A stretch of 64,000 bases of DNA from assembly GCF_000143765.1 (NCBI RefSeq), contig NZ_GL379770.1:2010903-2074902 (forward strand), read 5' to 3'. The DNA comes from Sphingobacterium spiritivorum ATCC 33861 (lineage in GTDB: Bacteria > Bacteroidota > Bacteroidia > Sphingobacteriales > Sphingobacteriaceae). The stretch's first letter is position 1. Each line of letters begins with the position of its first letter. The position numbers were made by a program, and so were the translations under genes. The notes below the pieces were generated by a model. That model was given only the letters and a program-made list of their open reading frames with translations. It was not told the origin of the DNA and ran no database searches. Positions 9,327-19,400 of the stretch are shown here, in pieces.

Positions 9327-10223
9327 TCAATTGGCATTGAAACCACTCTTCTTCTCTATTTTTTTACGTGCAGGATTCAGATATTGATCTTCATCTCCAC
9401 GCACAGGATTGGTAAATTCAATATTTGATTTGAAAAACAACTTGGCAGGAACGATCTCATAAGCATCATATGTAAGATCCGGCCCATAATACTGATATTT
9501 TCCTTCCAGGCTTTTATCTGCGGGTACTAAATGATCGAATACAATTCTCTTTTTAGCGGCATCATAGCGAAGCAGCATACTGGCCTGCCTGGTATAATTG
9601 AATATTTTTCTGGAAATCTGCGGCTGATCTGAAAACAATTTCTTTCCGAATGTAGCTTCTTTGCCTTTTAGGCTGAGTACCTCAATAACTTTTTGGGTAA
9701 ACAGACGATTGTGGCCTTTCCAGCCCAATAGAAGGTAGTGGTCAGCATTTTGGATGATCTCATAATATTGAGCTCCATACCAGCTGGAAGAAGATACAAC
9801 TGCCTGCTCCGCTTGCTGAATCTCAAATGTTTTATCCAGTAACGGAATCAGAGATAATTCTCCATTTCCCGTTTTGAGTTGAATACTCCCGTAATAAAGA
9901 TAGGAACCATCGTTGAGAGGGACATTCCAGGAGAATATACGAAATTTATTATCAGGAGAATTCAGGACAGAGATCATTTTAAGCTGATCAAATCCAAAAT
10001 CAAACGAATTCTTTTCCTTTAATGCGGAGACCAGCGTCTTCACAAATCTGAAGTTGGCATCTATCCGTTCGGGTTCTGAAGGATTTTGAAAGACCCTGTT
10101 CCCGATACTCAGCAAAGAGTCCTGCCAGACCTGCATAGCTTTACCCGAAGGCTTTTGAGCATGTGCAGACTGAACAGTCAATATCCCTATTCCCAAACAG
10201 ACAGATATAAACCAATACTTCAT
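9327..10223 (-). CDS. Secreted protein of unknown function
   Basis: This 298-residue protein has a clear signal peptide (ISVCLGIGILTVQSAHA, cut before QKPSG) and no later membrane segment. The mature part is rich in short beta strands (FRIFSWNVPLNDGSYLYYGSI, HYLLLGWKGHNRLF, AKLFFKSNIEF) and probably folds as a soluble periplasmic beta protein. I do not recognise the family beyond a general resemblance to conserved Bacteroidota proteins of this length. It is the last gene of a closely spaced minus-strand run, 29 bp after the isomerase gene, and its function may be tied to that run. Confidence 0.7.
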   Translation of the reverse strand: MKYWFISVCLGIGILTVQSAHAQKPSGKAMQVWQDSLLSIGNRVFQNPSEPERIDANFRFVKTLVSALKEKNSFDFGFDQLKMISVLNSPDNKFRIFSWNVPLNDGSYLYYGSIQLKTGNGELSLIPLLDKTFEIQQAEQAVVSSSSWYGAQYYEIIQNADHYLLLGWKGHNRLFTQKVIEVLSLKGKEATFGKKLFSDQPQISRKIFNYTRQASMLLRYDAAKKRIVFDHLVPADKSLEGKYQYYGPDLTYDAYEIVPAKLFFKSNIEFTNPVRGDEDQYLNPARKKIEKKSGFNAN

Positions 10224-10252
10224 ATAATCAATTTAAGCATCTATAGCAGATA

Positions 10253-11131
10253 CTATTGAAATTTCTGCAATAATTTTTTAGTTAACAATACACCATCAAT
10301 CTCACTGTGCTTGTCACCTTCGTATTCTATACCTACAAAACCTTTAAATTTTGCGTCTTTCACAATTTTCATCATGCGGGCATAGTCAATCTGTGTTTCG
10401 TTACCCTCTGCATCAAAATCATGGGACTTCGCACTAACGCCGTGTGCATACGGCATCAGGTCAGTCACACCCTGATAGCGGTCATACTCATAGAAATTAC
10501 CCAGATCAGGCAGACTTCCACAATTTTTCTTTCCTACAGCTTTCAGTACTCCTGCCAGCCAGTCTCCATGTGAAGAGATACCACCGTGATTCTCTACAAT
10601 CACACTGATATTAGATTTTTTTCCGTAATCAGCCAGCGTACTCAGACTCTCTACCACTCTTCCCTTCACCTCTTCCGGTGTACCTTTACCGGCAGCATTC
10701 ACACGAATAGCATGACAGCCCAGAAATGCAGCAGCATCCACCCATTTGTAGTGATTTTCTACTGCTTCTTTACGTTTTGCAGTATCCTCATCACCGAGAT
10801 ATCCTTCACCATCGATCATGATCAGAACATTACGTACACCGTTATCCTTAGCACGCTGATTCAGATCTTTCAGATAAGTCATATCCTTTGCTTTATCTTT
10901 AAAGAACTGGTTTACATATTCTACTGCATGTATTCCGAATTTTTTAACAGCAAATTCAGGAAAATCTATGTTTTTAAGATCTCCTTTAAAAAGAGTCTTA
11001 TGTAATGACCATTCCGCTAAGGAAATTTCAAACCAAGGCTTTTTCGCTGCAAACAAATCCAAGTTTGGCGCTAAAGCAACACCTGCCGTAGCAAGTCCCA
11101 AATTTTTCAGAAAATCTCTTCTAGAATTCAT
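10253..11131 (-). CDS. Tat-exported TIM-barrel sugar isomerase/epimerase-like protein
   Basis: The 292-residue protein belongs to the xylose isomerase-like TIM-barrel superfamily (AP endonuclease 2 fold), whose members isomerise or epimerise sugars or cyclitols with a divalent metal. The N-terminus [19 protein letters not shown] is a twin-arginine (Tat) signal, so it probably folds in the cytoplasm and acts in the periplasm. Likely metal-site and barrel patches are [41 protein letters not shown] and [14 protein letters not shown], which carry the usual Glu, Asp, His and Glu ligands. It lies 28 bp after the Fe-S protein gene in a likely operon. The substrate is unknown. Confidence 0.85.
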   Translation of the reverse strand: MNSRRDFLKNLGLATAGVALAPNLDLFAAKKPWFEISLAEWSLHKTLFKGDLKNIDFPEFAVKKFGIHAVEYVNQFFKDKAKDMTYLKDLNQRAKDNGVRNVLIMIDGEGYLGDEDTAKRKEAVENHYKWVDAAAFLGCHAIRVNAAGKGTPEEVKGRVVESLSTLADYGKKSNISVIVENHGGISSHGDWLAGVLKAVGKKNCGSLPDLGNFYEYDRYQGVTDLMPYAHGVSAKSHDFDAEGNETQIDYARMMKIVKDAKFKGFVGIEYEGDKHSEIDGVLLTKKLLQKFQ

Positions 11132-11159
11132 AGTAAGTTTTATTATTGATTATTGATAG

Positions 11160-11888
11160 TTAAATATTTGCCCACCCGGATGTCAGGACATCCACAAGGT
11201 GAATTGTTCGTACAGGAAGTTGATGTTTATCTATATACGCCTGCAGATGAAGCAGACAGGAGGCATCGGTAGAAATAATATAGTCTGCCTCTACATCCAG
11301 TGCATGTTGTACTTTCTGCTCTGCCATAGCGGAAGAAATCCCTTCAAACTTGACTGCAAACGTACCTCCAAATCCGCAACAGGTTTCCTGATCCTTCATC
11401 GGAATCAGTTCAAGCCCGCCAACCTTGGACAATAACTGGCGGGGTTCTTCTTTTATCTTACATTCCCGTAAGGCAGCACAGGAATCATGATAGACTGCTG
11501 TCCCGACCAATTCGGCACCAAAATAATCCCGCTTGGCAATGTGAATCAGAAATTCACTGATCTCAAATACATTACGTTGTACATTGCGGCAACGGTTATG
11601 CTCTACAGAATTCGTAAATAAATCATCGTAGCCATTTTTTACCATACCTACACAAGAGGCTGAAGGAGCTACAATATAATGCTCCTCACTAAAATCATTT
11701 AAAAATTTATGGCCGATTTCTTTGGCTTCATCCCAGAATCCAGCATTGTATGCAGGTTGTCCGCAACAGGTCTGTTCTGGATTGTAACTGACCTCACATC
11801 CGACCCGCTCTAATAATTTTATCGTATTGAAAGCTGTTTCAGGATACATCTGATCTATAAAACACGGCACAAACAGCTCTACTCTCAT
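11160..11888 (-). CDS. LutA/YkgE-like (Fe-S)-binding CCG-domain protein
   Basis: The 242-residue protein contains two cysteine-rich CCG domains, seen as TCCGQPAYNAGF and TCCGFGGTFAVKF, with further cysteines at SASCVG and DSCAALREC. Such proteins bind an Fe-S cofactor; LutA, the best known relative, works with LutB and LutC in L-lactate oxidation. No lutB or lutC lies in this window, so the lactate role is uncertain. The start was placed at the ATG at 11888; the frame reaches a TTG at 11903, but MRVELFVPCFIDQ is the usual beginning of the family. It lies between an MFS transporter and a sugar isomerase-like gene in one run. Confidence 0.85.
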   Translation of the reverse strand: MRVELFVPCFIDQMYPETAFNTIKLLERVGCEVSYNPEQTCCGQPAYNAGFWDEAKEIGHKFLNDFSEEHYIVAPSASCVGMVKNGYDDLFTNSVEHNRCRNVQRNVFEISEFLIHIAKRDYFGAELVGTAVYHDSCAALRECKIKEEPRQLLSKVGGLELIPMKDQETCCGFGGTFAVKFEGISSAMAEQKVQHALDVEADYIISTDASCLLHLQAYIDKHQLPVRTIHLVDVLTSGWANI

Positions 11889-11913
11889 ATGTGAATTTTT
11901 CAAAAACTTAAAA

Positions 11914-13212
11914 TTAGACTTTATTGAATTTTAATACCCGGAAGAGCAGTAACAATCCAATTACAAAAAATAAAGATAAAAATAATGCCGAATATCTGAT
12001 ATTATGTGTCAGCTGCTCTATAAGGCCAAAAGAGAATAAGCCGACGACAATAGCCAGTTTTTCGGTGACATCGTAAAAGCTGAAAAAAGCAGTGGTATCT
12101 TCTATGTTTTGAGGCAGCAATTTGGAATAAGTAGACCGTGAAAGTGATTGTATACCTCCCATTACCAACCCTACCAGTACCGCCATAATATAGAATTGGA
12201 TCTCGTTAGTCAGAAAATACGCTCCGATACAAATAGCTATCCAGATAACGACAACCATAATAAGCACAGCTATATTGCCGATCCGGCTTGCCAATGCGGA
12301 CATCAGATAGGCTCCTGCTATAGCGACCAGTTGTATCAAGAGTATGGTACCGATTAACTTAGGTGCACCGAGATGAAGTACTTTTTCACCAAAGGCAGCA
12401 GCCACAATCATAATGGTCTGTACACCTATTGCATAAAAAAAATAGGCCGGCAAAAAACGCTTTATCCCCTCTATCTGTGCAATGCGATGCCATACTTTCA
12501 AAAATTCTTGTTTGACTGTACGTATCAGAGGAACTCCCTGTGTACCCGGCATAGGAGAATTAGAGGGTAATACCCGGAATGGAATCTGTGCAAAGCCTAC
12601 CCACCAAAGTCCCACCAGAAAAAAGGACAATCGTGCCGGAAATGAAAGATCCATAATTCCAAACCATTCCGGCTTTAAAACAAATACAAAACAGATAATC
12701 TGCAACAGCACACAGCCAACATATCCATAAGCAAATCCTTGTGCACTGACTCTGTCCTGCTGATCTACAGTGGCGATTAGCGGAAGATAGGAATTATTAA
12801 AGGCAACTCCTCCGATATAGCCCATTGCTGCCAGAGCAAAGAATATTATGCTCATTTCCAGCGTTTCCAGCTTAAAGAAGTAAAGCCCCATACAAGCTGC
12901 ACCACCAATATAGGTAAACAGCTTCATAAGCATCTTTTTGCGACCTGTAGCATCTGCAAAAGAAGTAATAAAGGGTAAGGATACCGCCATGAAAAGATAG
13001 GCGAAGGCTAATGCAAAATTGGACAGTGCCGTATTCACCACTTCGATTCCAAAGAAAGTCACCGTGTCTCCGTGTTCCTTTGTATTGGTGATCGTTGTGT
13101 AATAAACCGGGAATATTGTAGAGGTAATAACCAGGTTGTAAGCTGAATTCGCCCAATCATACATAGACCAGGCGCGAATTGTTTTCTTGTTGTTCTTTTC
13201 AACAGCTATCAT
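11914..13212 (-). CDS. UMF1-type MFS transporter
   Basis: The 432-residue protein has about 12 membrane helices and the N-terminal pattern AWSMYDWANSAYNLVITSTI, diagnostic of the UMF1/Atg22-like branch of the major facilitator superfamily. The loop FADATGRKKMLMKLF is the MFS motif A between helices 2 and 3, and GLVMGGIQSLSRSTYSKLLP is another family hallmark. Substrates in bacteria are not well defined; yeast Atg22 exports amino acids from the vacuole. It starts with ATG at 13212. It lies 59 bp after the PBP4 gene and 25 bp before the LutA-like gene, so it probably heads or belongs to a co-transcribed metabolic run. Confidence 0.9.
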   Translation of the reverse strand: MIAVEKNNKKTIRAWSMYDWANSAYNLVITSTIFPVYYTTITNTKEHGDTVTFFGIEVVNTALSNFALAFAYLFMAVSLPFITSFADATGRKKMLMKLFTYIGGAACMGLYFFKLETLEMSIIFFALAAMGYIGGVAFNNSYLPLIATVDQQDRVSAQGFAYGYVGCVLLQIICFVFVLKPEWFGIMDLSFPARLSFFLVGLWWVGFAQIPFRVLPSNSPMPGTQGVPLIRTVKQEFLKVWHRIAQIEGIKRFLPAYFFYAIGVQTIMIVAAAFGEKVLHLGAPKLIGTILLIQLVAIAGAYLMSALASRIGNIAVLIMVVVIWIAICIGAYFLTNEIQFYIMAVLVGLVMGGIQSLSRSTYSKLLPQNIEDTTAFFSFYDVTEKLAIVVGLFSFGLIEQLTHNIRYSALFLSLFFVIGLLLLFRVLKFNKV

Positions 13213-13271
13213 AAAGGGTCTTTAAACTCCGAATATACAACGTTTATTTAAAAAATATTAGTGTCTCCCTG

Positions 13272-14585
13272 TTAATAATTCTGACGTATATACGTCACAA
13301 TATTGACCATCTCTCTACGGACTGTACTCGCAGAAGTCACAAAATTATTATTCAGGAATGAAAAAATAAGTTTGCGCCCTGATCGTGTAATCAGATATCC
13401 GCTCTGACAGTGTACCGAATTGAGTGTACCTGTCTTTGCCCATACAAAAGGTTCTCCCCTGTCCAGCTTGTAAGCAGACCGGATAGTGCCATCCACACCA
13501 CCTGTCGGGAAAAGTTTATGCAAGATCTCCGTATCCGGAATATCTTTTTGTAATACCACCAGCAACTCCGCAATACTTCTTGGTGTGACCAGATTGTACA
13601 CGGACAAACCACTTCCATCCTTCAGATCTACCTTATCCGTAAAGTATTTATAGTATTCCTGCTGCATCCACTCCCTCAATCTGTTGGTATCGAATTCGCC
13701 GTATTTGACAAGAGAACTCATCATCTGAAACTGTTCTGCCATAAAATTATCGCTCGGCAACATCATTTCACGCAACATCTTATTTCTGCTGTTGGAATAT
13801 ACAGTCTTTACATCGGATGGTTTTTCATAAGAAATCATTTTTACATCCTTCTTTAACGTATCCACCAGTAATTTCAAAAACAGACTATCCGAATATTTGA
13901 AAGGCTTCTCATTGACATATCCTCTTTTGACATCGATACCGGACATATAAAAGATATTTTTATCAAAAGCTCTGGTTAATTTAAATTTACCCTTACTCTT
14001 TTCATCATCTTTTACATGCACATCTTTCTGGAAATATTCCGGTGTGGCCCTCAACGATCCCTTTTCTCTTGCTCTGAACGTAACGACATCTCCGTAAATA
14101 GGAAATGTGCTGATCTCGGGCTGATAATATTCATCATAGTCTTCCACAGACCAGCCGTTTCTGTAAAAGGGTTCTTTAGAAGCTGTAGGTACGTAATACA
14201 GATGTTTGCCACTGCTTTTTAAAAAATTATATACTTTGTGGCTATCCAATCTGTTATGCAGAAAAGTAGGGTCGCCCGTGCCCCAGAAGATCAGTGAATC
14301 ACCTCTCACTGTATACTGAAGCCCCGGAATAGAATCCGGTAATGTATGAATCGCTGCCAATAGCGTAAAGATCTTTGTATTGGAAGCAGGCATAAAATGT
14401 TTTTCCTCGTTGATTCCGAATAGGAATCTGGAGCTGTCTGCATCATAAAGTGAAAAACCGTAAAAGTGTTTTTTAAGCCCTTCTGCCTGACTAAACTTCT
14501 GTTGAAGATCATTGGATATCTGCCCTTTAACAGGCATTATATAGACCAGTAGTGAAACAAAAAAGCTAAAGAGATATAATTTCAT
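13272..14585 (-). CDS. dacB: PBP4-type D-alanyl-D-alanine carboxypeptidase/endopeptidase (S13)
   Basis: The enzyme trims D-Ala or cuts cross-links in peptidoglycan in the periplasm. All three S13 motifs are visible: SxxK as ASNTK (Ser68 and Lys71 counted from the chosen start), the SxN-type element as KDGSGLSVYNLV, and KTG as WAKTGTLNSVHCQSG. The signal peptide is LYLFSFFVSLLVYIMPVKG. I chose the ATG at 14585 because it gives a normal signal peptide; the frame extends further upstream. Length 437 residues is typical. The UMF1 transporter gene follows after 59 bp. Assignment to the family is firm; carboxypeptidase against endopeptidase activity cannot be separated here. Confidence 0.92.
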   Translation of the reverse strand: MKLYLFSFFVSLLVYIMPVKGQISNDLQQKFSQAEGLKKHFYGFSLYDADSSRFLFGINEEKHFMPASNTKIFTLLAAIHTLPDSIPGLQYTVRGDSLIFWGTGDPTFLHNRLDSHKVYNFLKSSGKHLYYVPTASKEPFYRNGWSVEDYDEYYQPEISTFPIYGDVVTFRAREKGSLRATPEYFQKDVHVKDDEKSKGKFKLTRAFDKNIFYMSGIDVKRGYVNEKPFKYSDSLFLKLLVDTLKKDVKMISYEKPSDVKTVYSNSRNKMLREMMLPSDNFMAEQFQMMSSLVKYGEFDTNRLREWMQQEYYKYFTDKVDLKDGSGLSVYNLVTPRSIAELLVVLQKDIPDTEILHKLFPTGGVDGTIRSAYKLDRGEPFVWAKTGTLNSVHCQSGYLITRSGRKLIFSFLNNNFVTSASTVRREMVNIVTYIRQNY

Positions 14586-14697
14586 TGCGATAAACATACA
14601 AAAAAGATCATAAAAACCTTCATGTACAGAGTACACTAACTGTAAAGAAGCGCTTACAATCTATCTGATTGTTGAAAGAAGTGAAAATTGGAAGAAA

Positions 14698-14725
14698 GAT
14701 GAGCTGCGCAAAACTGCAGCTCATC
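14698..14725 (-). terminator. Probable terminator of SusCD operon 1
   Basis: GATGAGCTGC and GCAGCTCATC form a perfect 10-bp stem around an 8-base loop, 22 bp past the SusD stop. On the minus strand it is followed by TTTCTTCCAATTTTC, a broken T tract, so termination may be incomplete. Confidence 0.6.
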
Positions 14726-14746
14726 TGTCAATAGATTTTTTAAGGA

Positions 14747-16450
14747 TTAATATCCTTCATTTTGTTTCAATGTACCGTTACTCTTATCGATTTCATCCTG
14801 AGGAATCGGGAAGTACTCATTTCTGCTATTGAAAATCAATCCTTTAAATGCAGACAGGAATCCACCTTCAAATGCGGAATAACTCTCTATAACCTGTTTA
14901 GCCTGTCCCCATCTGACCAGATCATAGAATCTGTGTCCCTCCATCGCGAGCTCCAGTCGTCTTTCGAAACGAACAGCTTTACGTGCATATTCCTGGTCCG
15001 GAAAAGACGGATACGGTTTGACTTCATATACTGCTGCCGGAACTCCGTCTCCCGTTAATTTTGGCGGCAACTTAGACGCTCTGATACGGATAGCGTTCAC
15101 AAGTTTCAATGCAGCATCCAGATCGTTCAATTCTACCTGACATTCTGCTGCCATCAGAATAACATCTGCCAGACGAATAATATTGACATCAAGCGCTGTC
15201 AAATAGCGATCTGCTGCAGCGAATTTTCCAAACTGGCTCTGTGGAATCATTGTTTTAATTCCTACAAAAGGTCCTGCATACGGCTGATCACGCACCCATG
15301 CAGCACCCGGCATCACGCCGTAATCCAGATACTGAACACCGCGGCGCCCTACGGTATAGTCCAGACGTGGATCAAACCTCAAGGCTACGTTCAGTGTATA
15401 ACCTGCTTCATTATTCAGATCAGATACATAAGGAAGTGTACGATACGAATTATCCAGTAACGGCAAGCCGTCTGTACCGACTTTATAAGCATTTACCAGA
15501 TCAATCGTAGGCTGATAAAAACCACAGCATCCTACCGGATTATTTCCGTTCAGACCGCTTAGCATATCGCCCACATTAGCGTTATCTCCGCTTCCATCCG
15601 GATTAATGGCATGTTTGGATACCAGTAATGTTTCCGGTCCGTCTTCTGTAGTCACATCGAAGTTATTTTGAAACGGCATGACAGTGATATCTTTGCTTCC
15701 GATCACATCTTTAAACAGAACTAAGGCTTCGCCATACTTTTTCTGATACAGATATACCTTACCTAAATAGGCTTTAGCAATATTCTGATCCATACGTCCG
15801 GTCTCTCCGTTGATCTTTGTCAGCGGAAGATTATCCACCGCAAATTTAAGATCATCTATTATTTTGGGAAGCACATCTGTATTATTGGGAACAGTCTTTG
15901 CCTCATCTGTCGTCGTTGCCTCACTTACATAGGGAATATTCTTAAATACTCTCCACAAAAAGAAATAATAGTGTGCACGCAACATGCGGGCCTCAGCTTC
16001 AATTGTTTTTGCACGGTCTGCACCAATTGTTTTTTCCCCATCCTGATCCAGTTTTAATAATTTCAGCGTATTATTAGCCCGGAGTACACCTTCATAATAC
16101 ACCTGCCACATCTGACTGAGGTTGTCATTTGCGCTGTTGGCAATATAAGATTCGATCAGATTCATATTTGGCTGATCCGTAGATGTAGAACCTTTATGTG
16201 CATTGTCTGAGGTTACTTCTCCAAACAGCCACTGACTCGGTGCAGATGAGTAATTACCCCAGGTACCATTCACATTTCCATTCAGAATACCGTATGCTCC
16301 CAGCAACACCTGCTCCACCCCATCTTTATTTGCAACTTCTTCATCCGTTAACTTACCTTGTGGTGCTTTTTCCAAAAAATCCTTACCGCAAGACGACATC
16401 AGCAGAATGGATGCGCCCAATATTGTAGTTATTATATTTCTCTTTTTCAT
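14747..16450 (-). CDS. SusD/RagB-family nutrient-binding outer-membrane lipoprotein 1
   Basis: This 567-residue lipoprotein is the SusD partner of the upstream SusC. The signal peptide ends in a lipobox (LLMSSC), so it is anchored by lipid, probably facing outside over the SusC barrel. Typical SusD features are the N-terminal KAPQGKLTDEEV start, the TPR-like helices (KAYLGKVYLYQKKYGEALVLF) and the C-terminal RRLELAMEGHRFYDLVRWGQ block. The start was set at the ATG at 16450; the frame extends three codons to a TTG. It is encoded 33 bp after SusC and followed by a hairpin, so the operon appears to be just the pair, without its own glycoside hydrolase. The ligand cannot be told. Confidence 0.95.
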   Translation of the reverse strand: MKKRNIITTILGASILLMSSCGKDFLEKAPQGKLTDEEVANKDGVEQVLLGAYGILNGNVNGTWGNYSSAPSQWLFGEVTSDNAHKGSTSTDQPNMNLIESYIANSANDNLSQMWQVYYEGVLRANNTLKLLKLDQDGEKTIGADRAKTIEAEARMLRAHYYFFLWRVFKNIPYVSEATTTDEAKTVPNNTDVLPKIIDDLKFAVDNLPLTKINGETGRMDQNIAKAYLGKVYLYQKKYGEALVLFKDVIGSKDITVMPFQNNFDVTTEDGPETLLVSKHAINPDGSGDNANVGDMLSGLNGNNPVGCCGFYQPTIDLVNAYKVGTDGLPLLDNSYRTLPYVSDLNNEAGYTLNVALRFDPRLDYTVGRRGVQYLDYGVMPGAAWVRDQPYAGPFVGIKTMIPQSQFGKFAAADRYLTALDVNIIRLADVILMAAECQVELNDLDAALKLVNAIRIRASKLPPKLTGDGVPAAVYEVKPYPSFPDQEYARKAVRFERRLELAMEGHRFYDLVRWGQAKQVIESYSAFEGGFLSAFKGLIFNSRNEYFPIPQDEIDKSNGTLKQNEGY

Positions 16451-16483
16451 CTTCTTCAATTTTAATTATTCAACTATTCCATC

Positions 16484-19400
16484 TTAAAAACCTAAACTCA
16501 GTCCTAACATATACTGACGAGACTGCGGATAAACTCCGAAATCCACACCAAATGCCGGATAATCTGAAGGTGTCGCCGACACTTCCGGATCCAAACCTTC
16601 GTATTTGGTAATGGTAAACAGGTTAGTCACGCCGAAATAAACTCTCAGTTTGCGCACACCACTAGTTGATTTAAATATTTTTTCTGTTGGAAGACTATAT
16701 CCGATTTGCAAATTTTTCAATTTTAAGAAACTCGCATCCTGAATATAATAGCTCGATGATGCGTATTCCAGTGAAGAAACGTCACTTCCACCCTGTGAAG
16801 GAATCATACTGGATGTATTGGTAGGACTCCATTCGTCCAGTACACGTACACTTTTCTGTCCTTTGAACACCCCAAAATCGGTGAAGTAACGGGTTGCTTC
16901 ATAATTTTGATTTCCTTGTGAACCATAGAAGTACATCATAAAATCAAAATTCTTGTATGCCCCGCTGATATTAAAGGAGTATACAAAATCAGGATGCGGG
17001 CTGCCGATAACTGTACGGTCACTGGCATCGATCTTGCCGTCTCCGTTAATGTCCTCATATTTCAGACCACCGGCTCTTGCCAGTTCATATGAAGGCGAAC
17101 TGGCCACATCGCTAGCATTTTGATAGATGCCGATCACTTTGTATCCAAAGAAAGATCCCAATGGCTCTCCTGCTTTCAGAAGAGACGTTTCCATACTTCT
17201 GAAACTTCCGTAGATGTCCTGCGAAATAGACGGAGCCAATGACACCACTTTATTGATGTTACGTGAAATATTTGCAGAAAGATCTAATGTAAATGGTCTT
17301 TGCTGGCGCTTACCATAGTGATAGTTTAAGGAGAACTCTATACCTTTATTCTGCATTTCACCCACATTCACGTAAGGAGAACTAGCGCGACCTACTGCAA
17401 TGGCAGGTAACGGCAGACGATAAAGCATATCTGTTGTCTTTTTATTGTACCAATCAAATGAACCATCTAAGTCTCCGTTGAGAATTGAGAAGTCGATACC
17501 TAAGTTTAACGCAGACACCTGCTCCCATTTGACATTTGGATTATCATAATCGCTTAACCACATTCCGGTGAGTACAGTACCGTTGATAGGATATGAGGAG
17601 GAGTTGACGGCCGATTCAAATCTTCTGAAATACTGATCAGAGGGAATGCGCTGATTACCGGTGACTCCATAACCCGCTCTTAATTTCAGATCGGATAACC
17701 AGCTGGTGCCTTTCAGGAATTCCTCTTCAGACACACGCCATGCACCACTTACTCCCGGGAATACCCCATACTTATTTGCAGAACCGAAATTTGATGATCC
17801 GTCACGACGGATAGTCGCACTCAGGATATAACGGTCTTTGAAAGAGTAATCTACTTTTCCAAAGAGTGAGAACATGGATCCTACCGTTCCTTCACTTGTA
17901 CTGGACTGTCCGGAGGCAGCACCTAAGTACAGATAATCCAGACTGCTCATGGTAAACAGATCGCGGCCACTTCCATCCAGTTGCCTGTATCTGTTTTGAA
18001 TAGCTTCCGTACCGGCAAGAATATTCAGATTATGATCGCCGAAGGTTTTTCTATAGTTTAATGTATTGGTCCAGGTCCATTCTGTTGTAAATCCAAAATA
18101 TTCACTTATAGAATTACTGAAATTACCTTCTGTAAACTCCGGATTAGGATATCTGTAAGATACACCATTATAATTTTCATATTTCAAACCAAAGTTGGTA
18201 CGCAAGGTAAGACCATCAATGATATCATACTCCGTAAAAGCATTTCCAAAGAAGAAGTTATTTTTATTTTTATTATCCTTGGCACGGTAAGCGATAGCTA
18301 CCGGATTTTCACCGTTACCATATTTTCCGCCAAGTGATCCTGCAAAATTACCGCCTTCATCATATACCGGAATAATATTATGTATACGGTATGCAAAGCC
18401 CAGCGCACTTCCCTCACCGATGTAATCACCGGCTGTATTGGTATTCACCCCGATTCCGTATCCTTCCGTAAAACTGTATTGTAAATTCTCTCCGAAACGA
18501 AGTTTTTTATTCAATGCAGAGAAACTGGTATTTGCGCGCACATTGAACTTATCAAATCCGGTATGGATAATAGTACCCTTTTGTCCAAGATAGCCGGCAG
18601 ACATTGCATATTTAGCGTCATCCGTACCGCCAGCAGCACTCAACTGATAAGACTGGGTTGGTGCATTTTGAGAAAGTTCCTTAAACCAGTTTGTACCTTC
18701 TTTGTTTGCTTTGGTAATCTGGTAAAAGTCAGCTCGTGATTTAGCGCGATAATTATATTTTGCCATATCAATATCCGCCAGTGTAATATCGTGTCCGGTT
18801 TTAGAGCCGGCCACTAAGTAATCCGGCAAGGTGTTATTATTTCCGGTCAGGCGATTTTCAATATCCAGTTCCTGCTGAGGAGTAATCATTTTAGGAAAAC
18901 GTGAGCTGTTTGGCACCTGTACACCATAATAAGCATCGAGATTGATTTGCGCTTTTCCTGATTTTCCACTTTTTGTTGTGATAATGATAACCCCGTTATT
19001 CGCACGGGCACCGTATATAGAAGCCGCAGAAGCATCTTTCAATACCTGCATAGACTCGATATCATTTTGATTTAACCAGCTCAATTTACCTTCAAAAGGC
19101 ACACCGTCAATAACATACAGCGGTTCATTATTATTAATCGTACTGAATCCCCTTATTTTAATCTGCGGAGTAGATCCCGGAGCACCGTCTGTCACAATTT
19201 GCACCCCTGTGGCGCGTCCCTGAAGGGCTTCTACAGCACTGGCTGCAGGCTGTGTCTTTAATTGATTGACATCTACGACAGCAACAGAACCTGTCAGATC
19301 CTTTTTACGTTGTGTCGAATAGCCTGTTACAACGACTTCTTCCAGTGATCCCGTCTCATCTGTCAGGTCAATAAGCACATTGCTGGCCGGTCCGGTGACT

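Noticed and set aside
11160..11888. Full lutABC lactate-oxidation operon
   Set aside because: Only a LutA-like gene is present; no LutB or LutC frame lies on either side.
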